64,000 nt of DNA from Cephalotus follicularis. Lineage: Eukaryota > Streptophyta > Magnoliopsida > Oxalidales > Cephalotaceae. How positions within the stretch are numbered: position 1 is the stretch's first letter; the number at the start of each line of letters is the position of its first letter. The notes below the pieces were generated by a model. That model did not search any database. It was not told where the DNA came from and worked only from the letters and a program-made list of their open reading frames with translations. The stretch lies in the NCBI GenBank assembly GCA_001972305.1, contig BDDD01000171.1, forward strand, positions 237,882 through 301,881. Direction: 5' to 3'. Shown here in pieces: positions 35,812-47,507 of this stretch. Position numbers and translations under genes: made by a program.

Positions 35812-36105
35812 AACCATTTATAACCATTTCCATAACCATAACCATTTTCCATAAACCATTTGCCATTTCCATAAACCATTTCCATTTCCATTTCCATAAC
35901 CCATTTCCATTTCCATAAACCATTTCAATTTTGTTGGTCCCTATTGGAGTTGTAAAACAATGGAGAGGAAATCCAACTAGGATATCCGTGTCCAGACATC
36001 CCAATCAAGTCATCCTAACCATCCATTGAAAACCATTTCGAAAACCATTGAAAACCATTTCGATATCCATTTAAAAACCATTTCAATAACCATTTGAAAA
36101 CCATT
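35812..36105. repeat. Degenerate CCATTT / AAACCATTTCC repeat
   Basis: About thirty CCATTT or CCATAA units occur in roughly 290 bases. In X copies A (9520-9700) and B (23115-23400) the same place has only a few such units, so the tract expanded in copy C. Confidence 0.85.
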
Positions 36106-36248
36106 TTGATTTGGAGATTAAAAGTATTAAAAGAGGATTTCCATAGGCTGCAAAGCCGTAGGGAAGCTTCCTATGGAATCCTTTTGTAGATAAAACCATT
36201 TTGTATTGAAAACCATGTAAAACAGTGTGTTTGGCCTAAACAGAGCAC

Positions 36249-36437
36249 TAAGTGTCAACGCATATGTCTTAGGCGTCGACAGTTAAGGTGTTATACCTTA
36301 AGCGTCGACTCTTTGCACTAGGCGATGATGGTTAAGGCATTTTGCCTTAAGCGTTGATGCATACACCATTGTAACACATAAAGCGTCGACTACTCATTCC
36401 AAAGCGTCGACTCCTCTATACAAGGCATCGACTGTTT
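36249..36437. repeat. Type A palindrome array in X copy C
   Basis: About eight motifs such as TAAGCGTCGACTCTT and AGGCGTCGACAGTT occur, more than in copies A and B. Confidence 0.85.
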
Positions 36438-37807
36438 GGCCATATCAGTGGTTCCTCAAACAATTAGAAAACCATATCAAAACAATTTCAAGTCCATGTA
36501 AAAGAAACCATTTATAAACCAGTTTACACTTCGACTCAAAAGAAGATAAAATCTCCAAATATAAGTTGAAACTCAAAACCAGTTTTAAAACTATAAAATC
36601 CATTTCCATAACCCTTAAATTGAGAGAGAGTAGAAGGTCCACTCTTCTCAATTCTCTATTCAGTCCATTATACCCGTATACAGTATCGTAAGTCATGTAA
36701 TCAGCAATCATGCATAACCATAACAATAAAATCATCAATGCACAGCTTATCATCCATACAATACGTTCAAATGCATGAATGCAAGTAAAATAGTGTAACC
36801 ATACTCTAGAGATCTACCATTCGTATACTACCGTCCCATACCGATGTATATGAATGATATCAATTCTATGTTCATCTGGAGCACGTACCATTGGAACATA
36901 TGTATACCTAAGTATTAACGGTTGAGCTTGCGAGTCGGGAGGACTTGCAGCAGAATCCATGAACTGTCACCTCCTCTAAGCTTCACTCGTTGTCACGACC
37001 ATAGCTCCATCATGTGTCAACAGAGTTCTCTTTGTCTCCTTGTATCACTGCAATAACCATCACACATTCCGTTACGACTTACACACACGTAGCAAATACA
37101 CATTGTTGTCACTGGAGTTCCAGCCAGATTCCGGCCAACACTTTGATACTCTGGCCACGCCATAAACAGGTTCCAAATGGGCTGATCAATTCATATCTGC
37201 CAAAGAACTGCCGTGACTTACCGTGAAACGTGATGTCATGGCCGGCAGTGAGTTCGACTCACTGAGTCAACTCGTCGGTCATTCATAATTTTGGCAACCT
37301 CACAAACGAACCTCCACAAGACCCGTTCTACACATCTCTAGCCCAGACTCGCCGTGACTTGCAAAGGAATGGGAGGTCACAGCAGGTAGCGAGTCAAACT
37401 TAGTGGGTTGACTTAGCCAACCATTCCTGGACGATTTTGGCCGAACAACTCTTCAACAGCCACCAAAAGGGGAAGAGCTAGTCCTCTAGACGAAGACCAG
37501 CCTCCTACTGTGACGATTCCGGTGGTGGAATGCACAGCAGTGATGGTGACAGTGGCAGGGAGAAAGAAAAGAAAATAGGAGAAGAGGGGAAGGGGGTTAC
37601 TGGTGGCTGAAGGAAGACCCGCGCGTGCCATCTCCCAGCCCGGCGCCTTTGTCCGGCGTCGCCTTCTCTCGGCACCATCTCTCTCTCGCTCTTTAGTTCT
37701 CTCTCTCCCGTGTCTCTCTCTCATGCCTTCTCCTTTTTCTTTTCATACGTGCGCCTTATGAACTCGTGTATTTTTTTCTATATATATATATATATATATA
37801 GGACATT

Positions 37808-38160
37808 ATAGCATTGACTTGAATGTTGCATTATTTGGGCCAACTTGAGTCTTAAGCGTCAACGGTATAGAGCAAGGCGTCATCGCTTAATGAGTGTAAT
37901 TCGATTGTTTGACTCTGTACTACAACATCGAAGCTTGTGTATTAACTGCTGGCGCTTTGCATGTAAGCGTCGATGCTTAAAGTCTAGGCATCGACGCTTT
38001 ACTCTGGTTTCTGTAGATTTTTCACCAAATTGAACCATTCTTCATGCACTTTGGTCTTTTTACTCTTCTACCTAAAAATCAACATAACACAACCAAAGTA
38101 GTCCGTTCCAAGCATAAAAATATCACAAATAAATCATTAAAAACAACATATTTTTATGCC
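37808..38160 (-). repeat. Athila-type LTR part with type A palindromes
   Basis: On the minus strand it begins GGCATAAAAATATG, then 'aatgatttatttgtgat' and 'atgcttggaacggactac', parallel to the LTRs at 13293 and 53092. After about 80 bases it departs from them and carries an array of AAGCGTCGATGC / GGCATCGACGCTTT motifs (37853-38000). A PPT-like run ('aagtatgggggta' on the minus strand) sits just outside at 38165-38185. Only part of the LTR is present. Confidence 0.65.
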
Positions 38161-39390
38161 AAACAAATACCCCCATACTTAAACTTTGCTTGTCCTCAAG
38201 AAAACCAACTGGAAAGGTAAAAGAGTGAAACAAAAACAAAAAACTGGAAAACAACAACTTAAACACAACAGAGACTAAGACAGGAAAACTAAGCAAAAAC
38301 CATAACTCACTTTCGTAGGAATCACGATTGCATTTAGCACATGCAACAAGACTTTAAACCCCTAGGTGGTCCTAGTGGACGAGTTTTGTCTCGTGAGTGT
38401 TTTCTAGCGAATCAACAAACAAAATCCAGTTCATCAAAACTTTAACAATAGGCAAAATCTATCTCTACTCAAAAATTCATAGACACCCCCATACTTGAAT
38501 TTTATTATCTCATTTCAAGTTCTAGAATCAAAACAGATCTCACTTAAGGAGCTTCACCCAATTTTTCTGTTTTTCCACAATAAATTTACTAATCAAGATA
38601 TGCATTCTTAGCAACATAAAATCCTAGTTTGGAGTCGGACAAAGAACTTTAGCACTCACACATTGTTTCTTTCTTTTTCTTTTATTGATCTCATTCCTTC
38701 ACTACTTTTGGTTTGAATGACATGGATGGAGCAAACACCAGACCACCAAATTACTAAGAAGGTTCAGATTTTACCAAGTTAAATTCGTGCAATGTCTTGA
38801 TCACTTAAGCTTTCTAAAAGACCCATGAAGCGAGCTTTTGACTAGTTACTCTCAAAGCAGTTGGCTTTAAGGAACTAGGTGTAAAACACCCATAAGGCTT
38901 AATTAATCGAATAAAATAGGCTATAAACCAAGACTGAATTCAAAGAGGTAAAACATACATACTTTTGTTTTCTTATTTTTTCTTTATGCAAGAAGATTAA
39001 TTCCTTGTCCTCCTCGTTTACTAAGATTTATGAAACCTTGAAAACACACAAGATTAGTCTTTTTATTCATTATTTTCAGTTGTTTTTGCACAAACTCCTA
39101 CCTTGAGATGCATTCCTTTTCTTTTTCTTGAAAACAAAATTTTTATTATTTCTCCTATGGGGTTGTCTATTATTTCTCTAAATATATCAACATTTATTCC
39201 AACTTTCAAAATTAAAATGAAATTTTAGTACTAAGGCCTATACTTAAACTTTGCATTGTCCTCAATGCAATGAAAATCAAATAAAGAAATAACAATGAAT
39301 GATAAAAAATATATAAGAAACAATGCGATAAAATAAAGAACAAAAGAGGTAGGGTTTACCGGATATGATCATGGAGACTCAAAATAAAGA
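38161..39390 (-). mobile_element. Non-coding 3' region of the Athila-type element
   Basis: This is 1.2 kb of AT-rich sequence between integrase and LTR. It has 'acccccatacttaaactttgc' type blocks at both ends (38170-38190, 39235-39260). In Athila elements this interval can carry an envelope-like ORF. I see no credible coding sequence here. Confidence 0.6.
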
Positions 39391-39393
39391 GGC

Positions 39394-42300
39394 TCATGAA
39401 GGTCCATGGCCTCCTCCATCGGTGTAGCCGAAAACTATAAAAACTTCTTTAACCACTGCCCCGTTTACCTTGAAAGCATCTTCAGTACCTGTCTTACAAA
39501 TCACAAAAACACCATGTGAGTAAACAGTTTTAGCAATATAGAAACCATCCCAACGGGATCTCAATTTTACAGGAAACATATGTAAACGTGAATTATATAA
39601 AAGAACCTTGTCTCCTACTTCAAATTTTTGTTGCAAAATCCAAGCATCATGAAAGGCCTTGGCCTTTTCTTTAGAAATCTTCGCATTGTCATAAGCATCA
39701 TTTCGGATCTCTTCCAACTCAGATAGTTGGAGAGCATGATGACTACCCGTAGTGGAACGATCAAAATTGAATTGCTTAATGTCCCAAAAGGATCAATGTT
39801 CCAATTCTACGGGAAGATGACAAGCTTTACAATATACAAGTCGGTAAGGGGATTGACCAAGGCCAGTTTTGAAAGTGGTTCGATAAGCCCATAGAGCATC
39901 CGTGAGTCGGGTGGACCAATTCTTTTGGCTAGGGTTGACCATTTTTTCCCTGATCTGCTTGATTTGGCGATTGGATACTTCAACTTGCCCACTTGTTTGA
40001 GGATGATATGGTGTAGCGAGCTTGTGAATAACCCCATACCTTTTCATAAGGGCTTCGAAAGAACGATTGCAAAAGTGGGTACCCCTATTACTAATGATGG
40101 CATGTGGGGTACCAAAACGAGAAAAGATAAGTTCCTTGAGGAACTTGAAAACCACAGAGTTGTCATTGGTCCAACAAGGAATTGCCTCAATCTACTTTGA
40201 GACCTGGTCAACAGCCAGAATGATATATAAAATCCCAAATGAGCTGGGAAACGGACCCATGAAATCGATGCCCCAAATATCAAAAATCTCAACTGTCAAA
40301 ATCGGAGTTAAGGGCATCATATTCCTCTTAGTCACACGACCTAAAGATTGACATGACGCACATGCCCTACAGTACTGAAAAACATCTTTAAAAATTGTCG
40401 GCCAATAAAAGCCACATTGTAAAACCTTGGCTGCTTCTTGGTTGGGCCAAAATGGCCACCACAAGCTTGATCATGACAAAAAGAGCGTATAAATCGACAA
40501 TCATGATCAGGAACACATCGTCGCATAATCTGGTCTGGACATGCTTTGAAAAGATAAATATCATCCCAGAAAAAATGTTTTACTTGCGAGAGAAACCTAC
40601 GTTTATCTTGAGCAGACCACTTAGATGGAACACTTCCAAAATGAGATGATTTATTATGTCTGCATACCATGGTTCGCTCTTGACATGCATAAGCTGCTCA
40701 TCAGGAAAATTCTCATTAATCAGACCCTTGATTTCTGGTGAATTAGAGAGATGGGACAAATGGTGAGCCACTAAATTCTCAGTCCATTTCTTGTCCCTAA
40801 TCTCAACGTCGAACTCTTGAAGTAGCAAAACCCAACAGATAAGACGTGCTTTTGCATCCTTTTTGCCCACTAGATACCGAATCGCAACATGATCAGTATA
40901 AACAATGACGTGTGATCCTAAAAGGTACAATCAGAATTTTTCCAGGGCAAAGACCACAGCTAAAAACTCCTTCTCAGTGGTCGTGTAATTTAATTGTGCA
41001 TTAGAAAGGGTCCTACTTGCATAGTAAATAATGTGAGGCAATTTATTTATTATTTGACCAAGAACAGCTCCTATTGCACTACCAGATGCGTCACACGTGA
41101 TCTCAAAAAGCTCAGTCTAAATCGGTTCCTGAATGATAGGAGCAAAGGTGAGCTCCTTCTTTAAGCGGTTAAACGCTTCCAAGCACTCATTAGAAAATAC
41201 AAAATCTTAATCTTTTGGTAGGAGCGAGGTCAAAGGTCGAGCCACTTTGCTAAAATCCTTGATGAACCTTCGATAAAAACCAGCATGTCCGAGAAATGCT
41301 CAGATGTCTTTCACATTACGAGGTCGAGGTAAATGCTCGATGACTTCAATTTTGGCTTTATCAACTTGAATTCCATCTTTTGACAATACATATCATAGAA
41401 GAATCTCCTTGTTAACCATGAAATTGCACTTTTCCCAATTAAGCACCAAATTTTTCTCCCGCTTCTTTCGAGTACTAATTTTAGATGTTGAAAGCATTCA
41501 AAGAACAAGGAACCATGAACAGAGAAATCAACCATAAACACTTCAAGAAAGTCCTCCACCATATCAGAGAAAATACTCACATGCATCTTTGGAAAGTCAT
41601 AGGGGCATTGCAGAGGCCAAACAGCATGCGTCGATAAGCAAATGTTCCAAAAGGGCACGTCAACGTAGATTTCTCTTGATCTTGCAGAGCGATGGGAATT
41701 TGATTGTATCTGGAGTACCCATCGAGAAAACAATAATACTCATGACCAGCCAACCTATCCAGCATTTGATCAATAAACTGAAGGGGAAAATGATCCTTCC
41801 AAGTGGCTGTATTCAACTTACGGTAGTCGATGCACACCCTCCATCCAGTTTGGACTTTCATTAGAATTAAATCATTGGCGGAGGATTGCACGACTGTCAC
41901 TCCGGATTTCTTTTGAAAAACGTGGACTGCACTCACCCACTGACTATCTGAAATGGGATAAATGATCCCATTGTCCAGCCACTTCAAAATTTCTTTTTGT
42001 ATGGCTTCTTTCATCACGGGATATGCCCTTCGCTGTGATTCTCTAGAAGGTTTGGAACCTTCTATGGGATTTATATGATGCTCGCAAATAGAAGGGTTGA
42101 TTCACTTGATGTCAGCCATATTCCAAGCAATTGCCTCTTTATTTTCTTTGAGTAGGTGAATAACCTCATCTTCCAGACGGGGAGTAAGATCGGATGAAAG
42201 AATAACAAGAAGAGTCTGGTTTTCACCTAAAAATGAGTATTTCAAAGTAGAGTCAATTCCTTCAAATCGAGTTTCAAAGGCTCTTCTATTGATGGTTTAG

Positions 42301-44317
42301 GAATAGATGTGGACAAGGGGGCCATTGGCTCGAATGGCTGCATGCTAAACACATCAACGAAATTGCCCCTGCCAACATCCTCTAAGTCCTGCATGCACTT
42401 ACTAAAATTTCCATCAAAATCAATGTCAAAGTGCGTATCAATGTGATCGGGAAATAAGCGTGTTGCGTTCACTTCATCAAAATCAATGGGATGCTTACCC
42501 AAGCGGAAAACATTAAAATCCACAGATTTATTACTGAAACTCAACTTCATTAGACCATTGCGACAATTGATTAACGCATTACTCATCTCTAGGAATGGTC
42601 TACCGAGGATAACTAGGATTTGATCATTGAGATTTGCAATAGGCTGGGTATCTAAAATGATAAAGTCAATAGGAAAGAGAAACTCACCAACCTTTATCAA
42701 AACATCCTCAATATTCCCTCTCGGTACTTTCACAAACCTATTAGCTAATTGCAATGTCATCGTAGTCGGACGCAACTCTCCTAAACCAAGCTTCTCGTAA
42801 ACCAACGATGGCAAAAAATTCACACTTGCTCATAAATAGAGCAAAGCATGTTCGATTTTTGTATTGCCGATGACATAAGAGATTGTCGGCTAGCCAGGGT
42901 CTTTATACTTTTGGACCATGGGTTGGGAAAACATCGCATTGATGTTGGCTGCCAAGAAAGCCTTTTTCGGAGTCTGACGGATCCTCTTTTTTGTGCATAA
43001 GTATTTTAGGTCTTTTTCGTAAGAAGGCACCTGCAAAATGGCTTCTAGCAATGGAATATTGATTTAGACTTGCTTAAATGTTTCAATGATCTTTCTATCA
43101 CTGGCGCTTTCTTATTTTGCAATCTCTTTGGAAAATGAGATGGTGGATCGTATGAATGCTCGGGCACCACCACTGGTTGTCCCTTCTTCTCGTCCTCTTG
43201 GTCCTTCCTTGATTCATCTTGCGTGCTTACATTTGTTGGTTGCACAAAGGAGTCAGGCAATGGTTCATTTAATTTTTCTTACGCCGAGGACTCTTCCAAC
43301 TGTTCACTCACATTTTCGGTTTGATCCACTGGTTGGTATTCATTTCCACTCCTTAGGAAAGAAACTTGTTTTGAAGGGCCCAAGGAGGAAGACAAGCCTT
43401 GCGGATTCAATGATGGTTGGATGTGAGCGGGTTGGTTCATAGCAATCCTAGGATATAGATCTGGCTGGGAAGGCATCTTGCCTTTCTCTCTTTCGTGTAG
43501 AGCATATGCTAGTTGTGAAATTTGTTTCTCCATGTTATGCTGGCTAGTTATCACAATGCTTATAAGAAGCTCGATGCTCTTTTCTAGCGATGAAATCCTA
43601 GAAGTGTCTTCCCTTTGGTTCAACAATCCAGGTGATTGTTGATTTTGAAACTGACTTTGTGGTGGGAAGGATGGTCGGGAATTATTGGAAGTCAGGGGAA
43701 ACCTTTGATAAGTCTGCTCTAGAGCAGACTGGCCAGTGAAGTTCAAAGGTTGCCCCCGAGAAGTTTATTGTTGACCCGGAAAGTTTGAAGGTCCTCTCAA
43801 GTTTTTCCCTTGACTCCATAAGAAGTTTGGATGGTTTCACCAACCCGGATTGTAAGTGTTAATATACGAGTTATATTGATTCATTACGGAAATGTTCTCT
43901 TGAGTGTATTGATTTTCAATCTAACTTTGGCATTCTTCGATAACATTACTAGGAGACTGACACCATGAGCACATAGGGATGCTCTGATTTATGTGATTCG
44001 CGTGCTCGAGACCCCTAATTAGTGACTCTAATCTCTTGAGGTGGCTGTCTAATTATGCCTCCAATGCAACTGCTCCTTCTATAACGTACCCTTTATTCGG
44101 AAAAGTTCTCTCAGAAACTTAAGTAGACTCCCACTCCCTAGTTTGCTCACCCAAATCTAAAAGAAAATTCCATGCTTCCTTCTCATCGGTGTATGAAGTG
44201 AACCCATCAGGACACATTGATTCGACCAATTGCTTGGAATGGCAGTCGATCCCTTCATTGATAATTTGCCAGAAATGCCACGTGTTCAAACCGTGATAAG
44301 GACACTCTAAGAGAATG
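39394..44317 (-). pseudogene. Athila-type gag-pol remains
   Basis: From right to left on the minus strand, gag C-terminal sequence with SISQLAYALHEREKGKMPSQ-like residues lies at about 43280-43750, and gag also covers 43750-44317. The protease region has GLGELRPTTMTLQLANR, then VGEFLFPIDFIILD and LGRPFL (42400-42800). RT has GWRVCIDYRKLN and the Athila-typical YCFLDGYSRYNQI (about 41700-41738). RNase H is at 40580-40930 ([10 protein letters not shown]). Integrase has a zinc-binding segment (CRACASCQ), then GIDFMGPFP and [16 protein letters not shown] (about 39950-40000), with a C-terminal part to 39394. These would have driven copying and integration of the element. It is an old fossil with many breaks, older-looking than the Tekay copies. 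Confidence 0.88.
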
Positions 44318-46986
44318 TGTAGTGACCGAGATTTTTGTTGAAGTTATTGCATTGTATGTCGCATTGCATCATGTTTTATGTGCTTGGTATTATGTATGGT
44401 GTTGAAAGCATTGACAGTCTAGTGTAAAGCGTCGGCTGTTAAGGACAAAGCGCCAACAGTCTTGTTTAAAACGACAGTGGTTACCCTCGAGCATCGAATG
44501 GATGCTTCAAGCATCGACTGAATGGATTCTTCGACACCAAGATAGTTTAAGCGCCAACGGTTCCACAAATGTGGCAACGATTAAGTTATATAAAGCGATG
44601 ACATTTTGGACCCTTCTAGCACCGGTTAAAACCAGTGATTTTTTGTATGGGACAAACTTCTCCAACCGATGACGCTTCAAGTGAAGCGACGACGCTTTGA
44701 AGACAAGCGTAAGCACTTTAAGTGCAGCTGACGACGCTTAAAGAACAATGGTAGTTCGACCTAGTCAAAGCCTGAAAGTGGCGACGCTTGGAATGAAGTG
44801 TTGACGCTTTGCCCTGCGTACATGTTGAAGAACCTTTGACAAGCCCGTAAGCGGCGACGCTTCACCAAAGAGCGTTGACGCTTTAATCTGCAGATTAGTT
44901 GTAGAAATTTGTTTTTGTCCCTTTGTGGAGTAATTATTTGGATTGAGGGACACATGTCAAGCAAGGGAGTGAGGACTTAAGATATTTTGATGTAAAGGGG
45001 CATTTGGCATCAAGATGTGGTGGAGAATTCCATCACACGGGCAACTAAGGGAGGCAAACTCACATGGGTAATGTCATTAAAGGGCAAGGTGGCATGGTGA
45101 CTCACCCTATGCATGCTTACTCTCCAAGCTCTCTCTTTATATAAATATATGTGTAGTTTTAGCTTTAAAATGGTTGGTTTTGCTGAGATATTTCGTCTAA
45201 GAGAAGGAGAGGAGGAGTTTAAGGCAAGGTAAGGAAAATCAAACTCTTTTATGACAAGTTATTCCTCTGTTTTACTTTCAAATGATGTAGCAGATTGTTT
45301 TATTCATATCTTGCTCGTTTCTGGATGAAATTTTGAATGGTTGAATGTTTTGGAAACTTAAAGATGTCGTCTAAAATTATTATGTTTTGTAAGCTTCAAA
45401 ATTCTGTCAATTTCCTGACGAAAAACTATGTTTAAGATTACTGCTCCTGTACTATTTTCATATGGAACCTGCAACTTCAAAAATTCATTGCAGCTTCTTT
45501 TCTCAATGGAATTTTATGATTTTTATCATTCTGAAATCTTTCATATGTCTACTTTAAGTTGTATGTGTTATGTTTTCTCTGGAAATGACTACATATATAA
45601 GAAAAATCCGTTTTAGAAATGTTGTGCAAGGCTATTTTATGAATGCTTTAAGCTGATCACTCAAAGTATTAAGAAATATTTTACGAAATGATTTTATGAG
45701 ATGCAAAAAGGTAACGAACTGAGATGAACAAATTTTGGATTGCAAACCAAGAAGGATTAATCCGAGAAGGATTAATGTTAATAGAGCGTAGAGTGCTCAC
45801 GGACATGCATGTGATGTAAGGATAGTAATCGGGGAGCGCACAATGCCCCGATGAAGCGGAGTTTGAAAGGGTTAATTTTTATGACCACTAAATGGTTCAC
45901 TTAGGTTATTTAACCCCTCAGTTATGTATGAAGTGTTATGATTCATGAGTTATGATCAGAAAAAGGAAAGGAATGTGAAATGTTCTGGTTTTACAAAATA
46001 TACCAGAAAATGATTTTAATGACGTTTTCAAATATGGCTATGAATGCAAGAAGAATGTATGATTTGGAAAACGTTTTTGATTGTTTTCAAGTATGGCGGT
46101 GTTATACACCAAAAATGCATGATTTTGGAAATGTTCTGATTTCATGAAAATTATCAAAAAACAATTGATTTCGATGGTGAAATGTTCTAGTTTTATAAAA
46201 CTAGAAGATGATTTTCAATGATGTTTCAAAATGTATGAGTTGGAAACGTTTTGACGAAGATAATATAAAACAACGGATTTCGATAACGTTTTACTACTAT
46301 GATTCTTACTGGGCTATTTGAGCTCACTCCTTTCAATGTTTTGTTGTCCAATAAAATTTTCCAGGAAACGGTTGAACGTGGAATTGCGAGCTTTAGAGGA
46401 AGTTCATAAAAGAAGTGTTGGGAAGGGACTATGTTAGGCACTAATGTTTTGTACAAGTGTTTTTAGGTAATTAGTTAATGTTTTCCACTGTGTAAAGTAT
46501 TATTCCAGATGATATATAAATGTAAACGTATAGAAATGAAGGTTATAATATATGATGTTTTCAAATAATAACATGATGTTTTGATGTTAATGTTGAAAGT
46601 GTATGGCATAATTGAGATTATGAGAAGTATGATGATTTTAACGCTTAGTGTTCAAAATTGTAAGTATATTTTGGTCCTGTGCAGCTATTGAATATGATGT
46701 GATGTTTCCGCTGAGTAAAGATGTTATGTTTTGAAGAGAATCTAAGCTAAGATCAATTGTTGTAATAAAGGTTAGCCATGATGAGTGTATGAAAATTTTG
46801 AGGTATTCATATTTTGGAATTATGAGGTTATCAAATACGATATAACATAGAGGTTATTAAATGGTTAATAGATCGTTAAATGATTAAATGATTGGATGGA
46901 CGGTTAATGGTCACGTCCCTATGTAACGCACCAGATTCTCGTAGCTCGCTTTGAACGTAAAGCGAACTCGGGTCAGGGGCATTACA
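44318..46986 (+). repeat. 5' LTR of the Tekay element at 44318-53091
   Basis: The LTR is 2669 bp, TGTAGTGACC...GGGGCATTACA. It has a type A palindrome array at 44406-44885 (arms often AAGCGNCGACGCTT), a TATATAAATATATG promoter-like box near 45138-45151, and a long AT-rich second half without ORFs of note. Confidence 0.9.
44406..44885. repeat. Type A palindrome array in the 5' LTR
   Basis: About fifteen diverged motifs (AAGCGTCGGCTGTT, AAGCGACGACGCTTT, AGTGTTGACGCTTT and others) occur in 480 bases. The matching array in the 3' LTR is at 50552-51010 and keeps better GTCGAC cores at several sites. Confidence 0.82.
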
Positions 46987-46990
46987 AGAA

Positions 46991-47002
46991 TGGTATCGGA
47001 GA
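46991..47002 (+). other. Primer binding site, initiator-Met tRNA type
   Basis: TGGTATCGGAGA lies four bases after the LTR end. It matches the initiator-Met type with one difference from TGGTATCAGAGA. Confidence 0.82.
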
Positions 47003-47079
47003 ATTGATTTTTTTATATTTGAGGATATGAACTGTGTGGAAATATTTGCCGATATGATTTCTGTAAATGTTATCAAAGA

Positions 47080-47463
47080 GTGAGTCAGATCATTTGGAGA
47101 CTAGTACAGGATTTAACATCTAGGAATCAGGAACTTGCGAAGAAAGAATTTTATACTCGAACATGTCAAATGGAAGAAGTGTATAGACAGAAGTTAGCAA
47201 GAAATGATGAATGCTTTAGAGAAGTTAAGTCAAGTCTGAAAATTCTTTTGAGGTATATATGGGGAATCAATGGAATGGTTATGCGAAGTGTGAGAGCAAA
47301 TTTGCTAATGATGATAAGGCATATCCGAGAGGAGATACCCGACGATTATGAGTCTAGCGATGAAGATTACAGTAGAAATGAAAAAGCTTTATGTAAGAAA
47401 CATATAGCGAATGAAAGATATGTGCAAAGAAGTGTAGATGTTAGTCTCTTTGTCCGGTGTTGA
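47080..47463 (+). CDS. Leader ORF upstream of gag, uncertain
   Basis: This is an open stretch of 127 codons between the primer site and gag. It is rich in charged residues (EELAKKEF-like, then a DDYESSDEDY acidic run) and possibly helical. It has no domain I recognise. It may be an upstream leader ORF, a gag extension, or chance. None of the other Tekay copies here shows a counterpart. Confidence 0.25.
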   Translation: MSQIIWRLVQDLTSRNQELAKKEFYTRTCQMEEVYRQKLARNDECFREVKSSLKILLRYIWGINGMVMRSVRANLLMMIRHIREEIPDDYESSDEDYSRNEKALCKKHIANERYVQRSVDVSLFVRC

Positions 47464-47507
47464 GTAGAATTGTCTAAGGCTAAGGTTAACTCATAAGTAG
47501 CAACAAG

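Larger units (their letters stand above)
35488..37807 (-). repeat. X LTR family, copy C (partial)
   Basis: It has the same block order as copy A from about 9330 on: 'gaaatgaagattatgaatgggttatct', the GGTCCCTATTGGAG block, the type A array (36249-36437), 'attgagagagag' near 36612, and GAGCTTGCGAGTCGGGAGGA near 36926. The 140-bp modules (37195-37440) and the purine-rich then CT-rich stretch (37555-37740) follow. It ends in a TA run (37780-37800), at nearly the same X position where copy A ends. The repeated 'gttcacttggtccca' at 35500-35600 replaces the minisatellite of the other copies. No coding sequence is seen. Confidence 0.75.
37808..44317 (-). mobile_element. Athila-type Ty3/gypsy element (minus)
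   Basis: Its parts on the minus strand are gag (about 43000-44317), protease region (42240-42830), RT (41310-42020), RNase H (40580-41100), integrase (39390-40480), a non-coding 3' region (38161-39390) and part of the 3' LTR (37808-38160). The 5' end and 5' LTR are not in place because a plus-strand Tekay element begins at 44318. The rest would lie beyond the window. It is broken in many places. Confidence 0.85.

Noticed and set aside
38161-39390. Envelope-like ORF of the Athila element
   Set aside because: No open frame of useful length and no membrane-protein signature is visible in this interval.
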